Below are positions 18,369 to 31,122 of a DNA stretch of 64,000 nucleotides, piece after piece. Origin of the DNA: Muraenolepis orangiensis. Lineage: Eukaryota; Chordata; Actinopteri; Gadiformes; Muraenolepididae. The position numbers and the translations under genes were made by a program. The notes under the pieces are model-generated. The model was not told where the DNA came from. It searched no databases and worked only from the letters and a program-made list of their open reading frames with translations. Location: positions 14,302,136 through 14,366,135 of the forward strand of contig CM051016.1 of assembly GCA_027704905.1 (NCBI GenBank), in the 5' to 3' direction. How positions within the stretch are numbered: position 1 is the stretch's first letter; each line of letters begins with the position of its first letter.

Positions 18369-18848
18369 CATACCCCAGGATGACATTTTATTTCAATATG
18401 AATTCATATATATGAATAAAGATAATAATAATATGCTTTTATTAAACCTCCATCTCCTTCGTGGCACTCGATAGTTAAAATGTCCTTTTACTGCTTAGCC
18501 ATGGAAACGGGGCTGGAATAAAACAATGAAAAAAGGTTATGGACAGAATGACGAAGCAAAGAATAAAGAAAAAAAATCATTAAAAGTAATTTATGTGAAG
18601 CAAACTTCCAGCACGACGTGCACTTTCATCCTCGAAGGCACAGTCCTCTCCCCCCGCGAGGCTGAGCGTAGGTGGCGTTCCTCAGACATCTGGGGGCGTT
18701 CTGAGATGAGACTGGAGGCCGAGGCTTTTAACGAGAGCGAGACCCGCACCTGCTCTCAAGACTTCTCCCGCCGTGAGTCAGTGCGACCCACGAGGTAGCC
18801 TGTATGTTTCCATATATATATATATATATATACTGTATATATATATGT

Positions 18849-18903
18849 ATATATATAATAAAGCAGACACTTGCACCGTGTATCTTGGTGAAAATGATAA
18901 GAA
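18849..18903 (+). repeat. Short direct repeat, copy 2
   Basis: A TA-run followed by TAAAGCAGACACTTGCACCG and GTGTATCTTGG, matching the copy at 18,318-18,368 with only a few differences. The copies are about 530 bp apart. Confidence 0.7.
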
Positions 18904-20261
18904 GTGATGTTTTATAGTGATAATTCACGTCACTCATCGGTCCAAAAACGTTGACGTGAAATGTTCAGTGGCTCATCCAATTGCGATTGAAATATACGGA
19001 GATGTCTTTCCTCTCTTTTTATCATTTCAATTGATATTGAATGAAGGTGAAAGGGTTCCAAGTGGGGGGAGGGAAAGGGCTCCCCCCCCCCTCTCCAAGC
19101 CTTGTGTTGAGACACTTACCCGCTTGACTTTGGGCCTCTCATGTTAAGCCTTTGACTTAACCTTAACTTACCTAATCTGGACGCTACGGTGGTTCAGGCT
19201 GTCAGTCGTTGGACTGCAACTGTTGCAGGATAGAATAGGGCTTCTGGATTTCCTTTTCCTACCTTCTGTGCATTCATTTTTGTTCAAAAGCGAACCATGA
19301 TTTTATTCAAGATGTTTTTATTATTTAAGTATAATGGAATGCTTACTCCCCATTCGATTCTGCAGTATGAACTTCAACAACAATACTATGCAATACTATA
19401 CTATGCAATACTATACTCACAATGCACACACACGCCACACCGGAGTGGAGACCCCCTGTGTACGTCATACATATTCAATGTCAATGTTACTCAATATAAT
19501 TTTTTTGCAATTCCTTCCAATAGTTCAGGATTTCCCTGAGTGAGGATGTGACAAACTCCGATATTGGACCCTTGTTCGGTTTGGAGACACAATTTGCTTT
19601 GCAAATGACTGGTGTGTGTAATAACATTACGAAAACCTCCATGGACCTTGTTATATTATCCTCGCAGAAATGAATGTGTTAATTTCTGGGCGATTAGCCT
19701 TGAGGCAATGCAATTACAGCAGTATCATGGCAGCAGTTCAGTTAGATTCCCTCATCGGATTGCACACAGTTAAAGGTAACCAAGCAAGCAAGCATTTGTG
19801 TGTCCACTTCTTTGGTAGATTCAATGTCTATTTCGTGAATGGTTCACCATCGGCAAAGTGATGTTTGCACAATACCTCAGAGCAAATAGGAGTCGTGGAG
19901 TCATGTCACACATATCCTCGGCGCCTTCCTGCCGGCTCTTCTCAGACGGCTCCGTTGAGTGAGACAAACTGATGAGACGCGCCGCGCTTTGGGAGAGCCA
20001 AGGAGTGAGGTCATAAGGTCACAGGGCTCCTCATCTATTCTGTGGTCGTTTCAGTTTTGAAACCTTGAGCTGAATCAGCACGAAGCAGCTTCCTGTGATG
20101 TGCGCCACAGGACCTCTGTGGTTGTTTTGTTGGTTTTATTGTTGTGGACAAAATAATATCCGTCATTATAATCCTTTCTCAACCTCGTCGCTGCACATTT
20201 GTCCTACAAAAGAGAAGCTTAGTGCCACTGCCTCAAAACAAACCGATAGGTTTGGTGGTAG

Positions 20262-20472
<211 letters not shown>

Positions 20473-21185
20473 CTTCTGAGTCGTGTTCCCAGCTCAGGTG
20501 ACTGAGAACGCATTCCAGGTGACTCAGGCAGCAGAGAGCAGCCTCCGGGCTCATGCAACAGTATAGGCTGAGGGAGGAAAATACATTGAGACAGACCGTC
20601 ACAGACTGCACACCACCTCCACCACCCCCACCTCCACCACCCCCACCCCACCACCCACCACCCCCACCCCCCAGAGCGACGATGGACTAAAGTATGCTCA
20701 GTGCCAACCCGAGGTTTGTCGTTCATTGTTGCTCGTGGCGACGAGGGATCTCAGCTCGCACAAAGAGCAAGTATATGGAAGTGACGAGCCCTTTATCTGT
20801 CGGTCTAGCTCAATGTGTTGTGATTCCCCCGATGGGATGTTGTGATACTAAGAACATCACCTACACTAAATCCGTCAATCAGGCACGTGGAAAGGCCTCC
20901 TGCACCTGCTTATAGTCGTACTATTCAGACATGACTTGAGGGATATGATAGAAGACAGTCCATGAGATGGTAGTAGCAGTTGACACCAGTGAGATATCCT
21001 TTAGCAGCGAGGACGCCTGGGAAGAAATCTTCCATTCAGATCATTCATTCACAATTTTTTTCATGTTGATCAATCATATTGATTACTGTCTGAGTAGTAT
21101 CGATGTGGTATGAAGATATAGATATATACGCTCAAAAATGTAATGTAATACAACACAAGTCCCACTTTTAATCCTTCAATACAAT

Positions 21186-21188
<3 letters not shown>

Positions 21189-21241
<53 letters not shown>
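21189..21241. repeat. (AT)n microsatellite
   Basis: About 26 AT units in clmn intron 1. Confidence 0.96.
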
Positions 21242-21245
<4 letters not shown>

Positions 21246-23126
21246 ATCTTCACAGATGTACTAACTACCATGGGATTGTATGTATTCTAAATTTGTATAG
21301 TGAAATTGGGAAGGTTAATGTGTCTGAATAGTTGATATGTTAATACTACATCCCAGCCCCACCCCAGCAATATTTGTGTTAAACATGTTGGAGAGACAGT
21401 TTACGTGCATGCTAGTTTACATGCTATGTTGGGGAAAGTAAAAGTTGAACACACAAGCATTGCAAGTTGAAAACGGTTCACCGAAGTACCGTTCTCACCT
21501 TACCGACGCCCACGTGTCTCTCCTTGAATGTTCCTTTCGATGAGAGACAATGTTAACTTTTGTCCCGCTACGTTTGGCTATTCTTCCTCACAGTCTCCAC
21601 TTCCCCCTCTCCCTCCACTCAGCTCTCTTTCCGGTGGCTCTGGTTTGTGTTATAAGTGGAGAGCCTGGAGCCGTCACCCGCCTGTGTCTCTCCTCTCTAC
21701 CACCACGCTCTGGGCCCTGTGGCCCCTCTGCTATTTGTCATGGGACAATGACACGGAGAGGCAGCCAGTGGGGAGAGGAGGGCCCTCCTGGATGGGGGGG
21801 GGATTTGTTTGGTGCTCTGTACGTATAATCTAACAAAAATAGGCATTGTGCCATTCCTACTTTAAACCACATTGAACCTTCTGGTTTTATATAATAGCCC
21901 TTTTAACTTGATAGAAATAATGAATATATATATTTATATATATATATATATTGTGATCATTATCAACTGATATCAACTTTTGGCCATATGGCGATATACG
22001 ATATACTAAACCCTCTATATTCCCACCCGTTGAATGGGTTGGATGCACCAAAACACAGATCCAAATCCAGATCCCTTACTTTAAAAATCAATCCTCCTCC
22101 AAACAGGGTTAGGGCAGCGCACACAAATGACCAAACCCCATAGCGTCTCCCCTCAGGCAATACACGATGACCACGGGTGTCATTCAAAGACACTCCCCCG
22201 TGTCTCACCGTTTACTTACACAAGGGAGCGTGATTTCTCCCTCTTTCTGCGCCCGTACTGCCAGTGAAACTAGGGTTTTGGGGTATTAATTACCTCATTA
22301 AGTCACAGTGTGACAGAGTAGTAGTACAATAAAACAAGCAGTAACTTGAAGAAGAAGGGGTCTTGGTTGAATTGCGTTTCCAGGCGTGTTGATTTGAGTT
22401 TCCAGGTAGGCTACAGATGGGGGTTTGTGTTCAGGGAAGGTGTCTCCGGTCGGACCCAGGCGCTCCTCCCAGTCTGCTCCTGCAGCCAACATGAGGCTGT
22501 GATGGGGGAGTGTTTTGACGTTCTATGACACATTAAGTCACAGTGTCCCATACGGCTCGGCGTGTATCCGCTATGTGACACCTTGTGAGTGTTGGTGAAA
22601 GTGGCCAAATGTCTGGTTCGTTTTATATATTTCTGTCTTTGGGCAGAAATATTTGGACAGAAATTGCACTTCAAACATGGTTGATGCTGGTGTCTGAACA
22701 AATGACAGCGTGATAGATTGTTTGTTCTTGACATTCTAATTGTATATAAAGACACAGAGTTGTTTTTTATGTTGTGCAAACAAATTAATACAAATCAAAT
22801 GTGTATGGATTCCCCAGATTTCAAATGAAAGACAACATGACTGCCCCACAAGAGTCACTCTCTTGTGTTGACCACTCTTCCTCCTTCCTCCTCATTCCTC
22901 TCCTTCCTCTTCTCCCACGGTGGAGTCAGGCCTACAGCTCGGAGCTCTGTACAGATCCTCATGAATGCGGATCAAAAGTCAGCCCTCTGCTGCCAGAACT
23001 CTGCAGACACGGGCTGATCAGATCGACACTTTTGCTCATGTGCCCAGAAATGACACAATCCAAACGTATGCCTTTGTATTGCAATATATATATTTGATCT
23101 ATGCAATGTTATGTCTACTTCTAATG

Positions 23127-23165
23127 TGTTGTTGTTGTTGTTGTTGTTGTTGTTGCTGTTGCTGT
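23127..23165. repeat. (GTT)n microsatellite
   Basis: About 13 trinucleotide units, with GCT variants at the end. Confidence 0.95.
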
Positions 23166-23750
23166 ATCGCAATCTTATTTATGTGGCGCATGCATTTCTT
23201 AATTTTTTTAAAAGATTATTTCTTGTAGACTTTCACTTTCTTTCGCTCCATATTTGTTTCGACCAATAATGTCGCTGGAGGCGGGGATCTGTAAATCTGT
23301 AATCTTGACCGACTAGTAATGAACCTTAATACAATTGGTGTCTCTGAAAGAAAGCTTCATCATTCACTGTTTCTCCATAAGAAAACTGAAAGTTCTGCTT
23401 CAACACAGAAGGACTTCTGGATCTCAGATGGGTGCTCAGGGAGCAGCTTCAGAGCACTGAACCTGACCGCCATGGATTTCCTCTTGTGAAACTCCTTGTT
23501 TATAGTGGACACACGTATTTCAAAATAAAAGCCCCGGTAGCAGCAACAGCAGTAGCAGCGGGATGTTTTGTCTAGTGTGATCGCTCCATGATGTGTTTAC
23601 ATTCAGGGCAGTGGCCTCCGTTTGCCCAACCTACGTTGTCCTATGGGCTTCTAAGGCTGACCTCCATATATATAGTGCCATATATATACTGTATGTGTAT
23701 ATATATCTATCTATCAGCCATTCCATCTGTAGCCTGTGTGTGTGTGGGTT

Positions 23751-24042
<292 letters not shown>

Positions 24043-24247
24043 GCACACTAGATTCCATGCCGATGTTGCTATGGTTTTGCAGACGCCTGCTCCCAGCCAG
24101 CAGAAGGGCTGTGGCTTCTCCTGCTGCTCTGGTCTCACTGGTGACTCATAAAGTCATCCATCTCCATCTGGATGTCTGACCTGTATTCAGTGCAACCCTG
24201 TGATTTACATCTCTCTGTCTCCCCCTCTCTCTCCTTTTATTTTCTCT

Positions 24248-24419
<172 letters not shown>

Positions 24420-25109
24420 GTTTGTTGTTTACTGGCCGAGGGGAGGGCAACCACCAGCACTACCACCACCAACCACCACCACCACCAAGCCCACAATCAC
24501 CACCAACCACCACCAACCACCACCCCCACCACCACCACCAAGCCCACAATCACCACCAACCACCACAACCAACAATCACCACCACCAACCACCACAACCA
24601 CTGCATCTCAACAGTTACTCTCTGACTCGACACACGACAGACGCACACAATGTTGGAACTCCACAGTCCCATCCCTACTAGTTCACCACTTTCACGCAGG
24701 CCTTAAGTGTGTAAACTTCACCCCACTAGCTGTCGCCCGACTGCCGGCCAAATCCTGAATGGTACAGCGATACGCCTCGGTGGCCTGTGTGTGTTTTAAA
24801 CAAGAAGTGAATGTTTTTCTGTCAACAAGTTGCCAACCCTGCCACCAGGGGCATATTGGCTGTAGTTTTTTTTATTAACCATGCACACACATGACAGCTC
24901 ATTTTGGTCAATGCAGGCTAAATGCATAGTAAATAAGACTAGTTTTCAGACAAATGTAGCCAAGTAAAAGGCCAAAACATTTCAAAGTGAAAAGTGTACA
25001 AATATGCAATTTTTCTAATTTCGACCAGTTAAATTTTATTTCATTTTTTCCCCTATTTCACCCAATTCATGTATGTATTCGCTGTGTACATACATCTACT
25101 GATGCCTAG

Positions 25110-26832
25110 TCTGGACACATCTTCAGTGATGTTCCTGGAATCATAGGACGTTTCGGGTCTCGCAACATCATACGCCCTCCTCCAGGTGACCCAGCCGGGG
25201 CTGATCAGACCCCAGCTTGTGTCCAGATGGCTAGCTAGCTACCATGACTCCATGGCTCCCCTCTTTTGAGCCACAACCATCTTGAGGCCCTCTCTGCCGC
25301 ATCGGTGGTACTGCGGATGGCTCTCCTCTTTCTCACTCCCTCGATGCCCAAACTGCTGAAGGCTCTGACCAAGGAACGGGCTGCGAATCCTCTGCATCAA
25401 ACTTCCACCGGGAAACACCTTGCTCTCCAACCAGCCTGCTGACAGTCGCTGACCAGTCCTGTGTACTTGGAGAGCTTCCTTTCAAAGGCTTCTTCCAAGC
25501 GATCTTCCCACGGGACTGTCAGCTCCAGCAGCACAGCTTGCTTGGTGGACTCAGACACAAGAACAATGTCTGGTCGCAGGGTGGTGACTGCAATATGGCT
25601 GGGGAACTTCAGCTGATGTTCAAGGTCCACCAACAACTGCCAGTCTCTTGCAGACGTCAGGATGCCTGCAGATGTTTTTCTGGCAGAAGTTGGCTTGTCC
25701 CCAGCTCTGACAAAGGCGATGGTGTCCTTGGAGTGTCGGAACTGCTTTGACCACGCCAGTCCTGCGCTGATGGCTTCAGCAATGGTCTTCAGGACTTGGT
25801 CATGCCTCCACCTGTACCGTCCATCTCCAAGTGCCCTTGTACAGCAACTGAGGATGTGTTCCAGGGTTCCTCGCTTGGAACACAATGGGCATGCTGGTGT
25901 CTCTGCTATGCCCCATGTGTGCAGATTTGACGGGCTTGGAAGCACATCATACACTGCCTGGATTAGGAATTTGATGCGGTGAGGCTCGGCTTTCCAAAGC
26001 TCAGCCCAGGTCACTTTCCTCTCAACCGCATTCTCCCATCTCGTCCAAGCTCCCTGTTGCTTCATTCCCACTGCCTTGCAGGTTCTTGTCTCCTCCACTG
26101 CTGCTCTCACCTCCTCCTGAACAAGACGGCGCCCTTCCTTCCCCTGGTGTTCATTTGGGGAGTTGGAAAGGATCCTAGCCCAGCTCGACCTCGTGTGACC
26201 ACTCCCACCAGGCTCTTGTGACGCAGCCTTGCCTCTGCCTCTTGAACTGCTTCCTCTGCCCTCCATTTCCTGCCAGTCCTCACTTGGATCCCTGCTTTAG
26301 CCACCTTCGGATCACTTGAGTCCCTGTATTGAACCACTTCTCTGGCTCTAGTTACCTTGAATTCCTCCTCCAAGGATTTGAAAGGCAGTTGCAGCTTGTT
26401 GGTGTTCCCGTAGAGTGCAATGCTGCTCAGGCTCCTTGGTAACCCAAGCCATCTCCGGAGGTGGTTGCTGACCCTCCTCTCTAGGGTCTCAACTGTTGAG
26501 ATAGGGACCGCATAGACAAGGAGGGGCCACAGAATCCTGGGAAGAATGCCATGTTGGTAGACCCAGGCTTTAAACTTCCCAGGTAGGCCTGACTTGTCCA
26601 CGGATTTCAGCCAGCCATCCAACTCAGTGCAGGTCGACTGGATAGATGTTGTGTCTCTCAGAGAGCAGTCAAAAACTTTTCCCAAGCTCTTGACTGGCTT
26701 CTCTGAGATAGATGGGATGGCTGTGTCTGCGATGTTAAACCGGAACTTGTCCACCACCTTCCCTTTCCTCAGCACCATTGATCTGGATTTGGCGGGTTTG
26801 AAACGCATCCGGGCCCACTCCATGTGAGATAT
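25110..26832 (-). mobile_element. 5'-truncated LINE with restriction-like endonuclease domain
   Basis: The minus strand encodes the C-terminal part of a non-LTR retrotransposon protein of the restriction-like-endonuclease type (R2/R4/NeSL-like). Read 5' to 3' it begins within MEWARMRFKPAKSRSMVLRK at about 26,827 and continues through VDKSGLPGKFKAWVYQHGIL and RRWLGLPRSLSSIALYGN. At about 25,880-25,935 it has a CX2CX7HX4C zinc knuckle (CPLCSKRGTLEHILSCC). The endonuclease core follows (RPDIVLVSESTKQAVLLELT). The frame is broken by a shift near 26,160 and by an in-frame TGA at 25,397-25,399; the frame then continues to a stop at 25,235-25,237, followed by a short 3' UTR. The reverse-transcriptase active site is missing through 5' truncation. 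It lies antisense in clmn intron 2. Confidence 0.87.
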
Positions 26833-27197
26833 GACTCTATATACTGTAGTTTTCTTAATAGCTGTACACTCAAATGATTTGAAATGAAAGCCTTGGGTCG
26901 TCCTCATTAATAACTCAGTGTAATCAGCACTGCCCCCCCGCACTGCCCCCCCGCCCAGATAATAGTTCCAACGCCCGGCGGGGGAGGGGTGGATCAGAGG
27001 CCCTCCCCGGGACCCCGGACTACCACACGCTCCGCCTGCCCCCACCTCCAAGACCCTTCAATTATACATGCGGTGGTGTGGACTCGCTTTTGTGTGTCAT
27101 TAAAGTTTTATTTCACCACCAAGGGCTAATCTAAGGGAATGTGTGGTGGGGTCGTCTGCTAGGAGAGCCACCCAGTGTGGCCTGTGTTCTCTCTGAG

Positions 27198-27314
<117 letters not shown>

Positions 27315-27675
27315 CTGTTCTCAATCTGTAGATCCCTTGTCTTTCTACACAATTGTATTATTAATCACAAATCCTCCTATCTCAAACACACACACACACA
27401 CACCTCATTGCTCTGCGTTTCCTTTTTATCGATGCCTTATTTACAAGGTGTTTGAGTTTAATATGCACATATAAAGTATGCCTACATACTACACACACAC
27501 ACACACGTTATGCAAACGTGCTGACAGTCCCATATACTGCAGATGAGATATCTATTGCTTCCCCTACAGCCTACAGCAGTCTTAGCATCATTGTGTACAT
27601 AGGCCGGTGCTCTTTTGTTCTACCTCTGTTCATATTTGCTTCCCAGCTGTCTTATCGTCTCCCAGTCACCGAAAC

Positions 27676-27737
27676 TGGGGAGGGGAGGGGAGGGGAGGGG
27701 AGGGGAGGGGAGGGGAGGGGAGGGGAGGGGAGGGGAG
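27676..27737. repeat. (GGGGA)n microsatellite
   Basis: About 12 units of GGGGA on the plus strand; G-quadruplex-prone. Confidence 0.96.
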
Positions 27738-28558
27738 AGTGGTGACTGGGTGTTTACTATGTGTGGTTTAGCTCCTTTTGTTTTGGTCTCACACACAATA
27801 AGCCTCCCTCTTCCTCTGTTCACGGTCGAGCACAGCGTCAATTCTCTGACCCACCGATTGCAGACAATCAGACATTTGTCTAGCGCTGTCTTCGGAAAGT
27901 TCCAGTCCTTTCTGCTGCCTCCCCCCTTGCCCAGCTCACCATGTGCCAGACAACCAAATGAATGTGTCAATTCAACTTGATTTGCTTAAGAACCCATCGA
28001 GCAATGGCTTGTTGTTGTGATTCTGCGAGAGTGTGTTTATTCCCTCTTCTTTTTGGATGTTCCCCAAGCTCAAACTGGTCGCTTGTGTCAGCAGGTTTTT
28101 GTTGTCTCATAATAGCAAGTGAGCCTTGAATAGCTTCCATGTTGAGAGGCTTCTCTGTAACATTATAACCCCCGGATGGCACTATGGTTTCGGCACAATC
28201 TTTGACAGTATATATATGACACGTTGGGTACTTAATCAATTATCAATGAATCAATAAATGGTAATGTGCATGTGATGACAGCATCTGTTGTTTCATCCAC
28301 ACAGAAGACGCCCTGATAGGTTCAACAACTTGTAGAACCGTCAATGTAGCATTCAAGAGGAGGAGGGAATGAATCAATCATTACTATTATATTATGAATA
28401 AATAATAGATTATATAATTATACTAATACATAACATAACTAATATATTACCAACTAACTAGAACAACAAAGCGCAATGCCACCTTTGCTTGCGCCGCAGA
28501 AGTGGCCGACTTGTTTTTTCTTCATCTGTCTCTGCCTGTTCCTCTTCCCCTTGATTAG

Positions 28559-28654
28559 TGTGACCCTCCCACCGAGGTCCAGGACCTGTTCCGGGACATC
28601 CAAGATGGACGTGTTCTCATGGCCCTGCTGGAGGAGCTCTCCGGCTGCAAGTTG
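28559..28654 (+). CDS. clmn: clmn coding exon 3
   Basis: Residues 50-81, beginning CDPPTEVQDLFRDIQDGRVL, part of CH domain 1. Acceptor TTGATTAG (a weak pyrimidine tract), donor GTGAGA, phase 0 on both sides. Confidence 0.93.
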
Positions 28655-29029
28655 GTGAGACCAGTGCAAATATATGTGACTATTACAATCACTCACACAT
28701 CTCGTTTAATCATGTTTTCAGTGGATATGTTTAACCATATTTTCATTGATAGTATCTTTGCCATATGTTGCTGTTATTGATATTGTTATTATTACTATTT
28801 TAATATTAGTAGTGGTAAGTGGTAGTTTTACGATTAACTGTGCAAATTCATTTCTTAGCCCTGCATTAAATCATGCATGAGGCATGGTTACCGTATGCGT
28901 GCTCTGAATGATTAATGAGTGCATTCGTCATTTCAATGCGTGCCTGAATGCCAGCCGTGATGTTCTGGTTTCAGTGTAATGCAGCACCAGTATCATAAAT
29001 TATGCTTTCCATCCTCAATCCCCTTCTAG
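28655..29029 (+). other. clmn intron 3
   Basis: 375-bp intron between GTGAGA and TTCTAG; no other feature seen. Confidence 0.85.
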
Positions 29030-29113
29030 CTCCACGGCTTCAAGAAGTCCTCCCACCGTATCTTCAGACTCAACAACATTGCCAAGGTCCTCACCTTTCT
29101 GGAGGAGAGAAAT
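29030..29113 (+). CDS. clmn: clmn coding exon 4
   Basis: Residues 82-109, including SSHRIFRLNNIAKVLTFLEE, a highly conserved CH-domain segment. Acceptor CTTCTAG, donor GTACGT, phase 0 on both sides. Confidence 0.95.
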
Positions 29114-29297
29114 GTACGTTACACGCCGACAAGACAGATAACATCTTACATTTACATTACCTTTACAATGGCATTATGCTCCCAGTCGCAAATGTGAAAC
29201 GTCACGTTTCACGTTTGTTCAAAAGTATTCAAATGGGGTGAACAGAATGTATAATAGTACAAATACAAACAGTACCAACCCACACCTGGTTTTTCAT

Positions 29298-29417
<120 letters not shown>

Positions 29418-29431
29418 TGCGTTACATCCAG

Positions 29432-29524
29432 GTCAAGCTGGTTAGCATTGACGCGTCTGACATCGCTGACGGGAACTCATCCATCATCCTGGGCCTGATC
29501 TGGAACATCATCCTGTTCTTCCAG
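29432..29524 (+). CDS. clmn: clmn coding exon 5
   Basis: Residues 110-140, including VKLVSIDASDIADGNSSIIL and GLIWNIILFFQ, which close CH domain 1. Acceptor CATCCAG, donor GTAACA, phase 0 on both sides. Confidence 0.95.
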
Positions 29525-30922
29525 GTAACAGCGCACGCCTGCGTCTGATTGGACGCCCTCCGTCACTGTGCTTTGCTCTCTTCCTTATTATTGATAGGCT
29601 CTGTCACGCTGTAATGTACACAAATTGCCACCTTTAACAAAGTTAGTGTGTACATGGCTTATGGCGTTGGTACGTGTACAAGGTGTTTATTTGTGTTGAT
29701 AATGCTCCCGGTTGTTGATGTCCATTCAAACTCAGCTGGGTGTTGTTGACCAATAGAATGACTGGACCCAAAAGGGAGTGGAAGACAACGGTGTAGTAAT
29801 GGTGGAGTTCTTCATAAGGTTGGATTAACACTGTTGTTGCCGGGGAGACAACACAAACCCCAGATCACGTTATATGGTAGTCCCCCGTCTCTCGTCTTGT
29901 ATTTCTTCAACCTTGTATACTCTTTGTTTTGGTCCTGCAACAGTTCCCCCTAGCGCCAATTATCCTCTCCTTTGTTCTATGAAAATTAAATCCACTATTA
30001 TTAGGGCAGCATGGAGACGTATGGGTGCAGACTTAAGTCCGTAGGGAGGAGGGGAGCAGAGGGAGACGTTTACTCTGGGTTAACACAGATTGCACAATGA
30101 GGGTGCACAGTAGTGAGGGTGCACTGTAAGTGTGCACAGTGAGGGTGCACTGTAAGGGTGCACAATGCGGGTGCACAGTGAGGGTGCACAGTAAGGGTGC
30201 ACTGTAAGGGTGCACAGTGAGGGTGCACAGTGAGGGTGCACTGTAAGGGTGCACAATGAGGGTGCACAGTGAGGGTGCACAGTGAGGGTGCACGGTAAGG
30301 GGGCACAGTGAGGGTGCACAGTGAGGGTGCACAGTAAGGGTGCACTGTAAGGGTGCACAGTGAGGGTGCACAGTGAGGGTGCACTGTAAGGGTGCACAGT
30401 GAGGGTGCACAGTGAGGGTGCACAGTAAGGGTGCACAGTGAGGGTACACAGTAAGGGTGCACAGTGAGGGTGCACAGTGAGGGTGCACTGTAAGGGTGCA
30501 GTGAGGGTGCACTGTAAGGGTGCACAGTAAGGGTGCACAGTGAGGGTGCACGTATGGTTGAAGCTCTCTCACCCACACTGCAGTTCCTGCTCGTCTGTGT
30601 TTCACAGGTTCTGATGCCCTTTTGGTCCTGTTCTGCCCGGTTACTGTACTCTTTTTCATTCATTGGTGCCTCAAGGGCTGCCTGTAAGGCACTTTCTAAA
30701 ATAGCTATTATTTAAAAAGTCCAAACTGAATAATCCTTGTTTCAATAATATGTCATTGAATATATGTTTTGTATGTCGTACTGAATCGTGAAGCAAGCGT
30801 CTTCTTGCCTGACCATGTCTACCCTTATGAAAAACTGATATGATGGATGTAAAATTAACCTTCTGCTCTTCTCCGTGGTCGCTTTTTTAACCCTCCACCC
30901 TCCCCTGCCTCCACCCGCCCAG
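29525..30922 (+). other. clmn intron 5
   Basis: Holds the 13-bp minisatellite at 30,089-30,551; otherwise unremarkable. It ends in the pyrimidine-rich CCACCCGCCCAG. Confidence 0.85.
30089..30551. repeat. 13-bp minisatellite (AGGGTGCACAGTG units)
   Basis: About 36-38 tandem units, alternating CACAGTGAGG and CACTGTAAGG variants. Each contains the palindrome GTGCAC. Three minus-strand frames remain open across it, but their translations simply follow the repeat. Confidence 0.96.
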
Positions 30923-31122
30923 ATCAAGGAGCTGACGGGTAACATCCGGAGCCAGTTCCCCTCCACCTCCAGCCTGTCCTCCATCCCCAATAGCTCTGAC
31001 TCCGACCCCTCCCGCTCCAGCGCGCCCTCTGAGGAGCGCCGGCTGCCCCCGGGCCCCGGACATGCGGGCTCCGGCCGGGCCATCAAGAAGCTGCTGCAGT
31101 GGGTGCAGAAAAGAACCCGCAA
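30923..31122 (+). CDS. clmn: clmn coding exon 6
   Basis: Residues 141-206 plus two bases of codon 207. It encodes IKELTGNIRSQFPSTSSLSS, a Ser/Pro-rich linker between the CH domains, and RAIKKLLQWVQKRTR, the start of CH domain 2. Donor AA|GTCAGT. Confidence 0.92.

Noticed and set aside
30033..30659. Minus-strand frames of about 150-208 codons
   Set aside because: Reading of the 13-bp minisatellite in three frames at once, inside a clmn intron.
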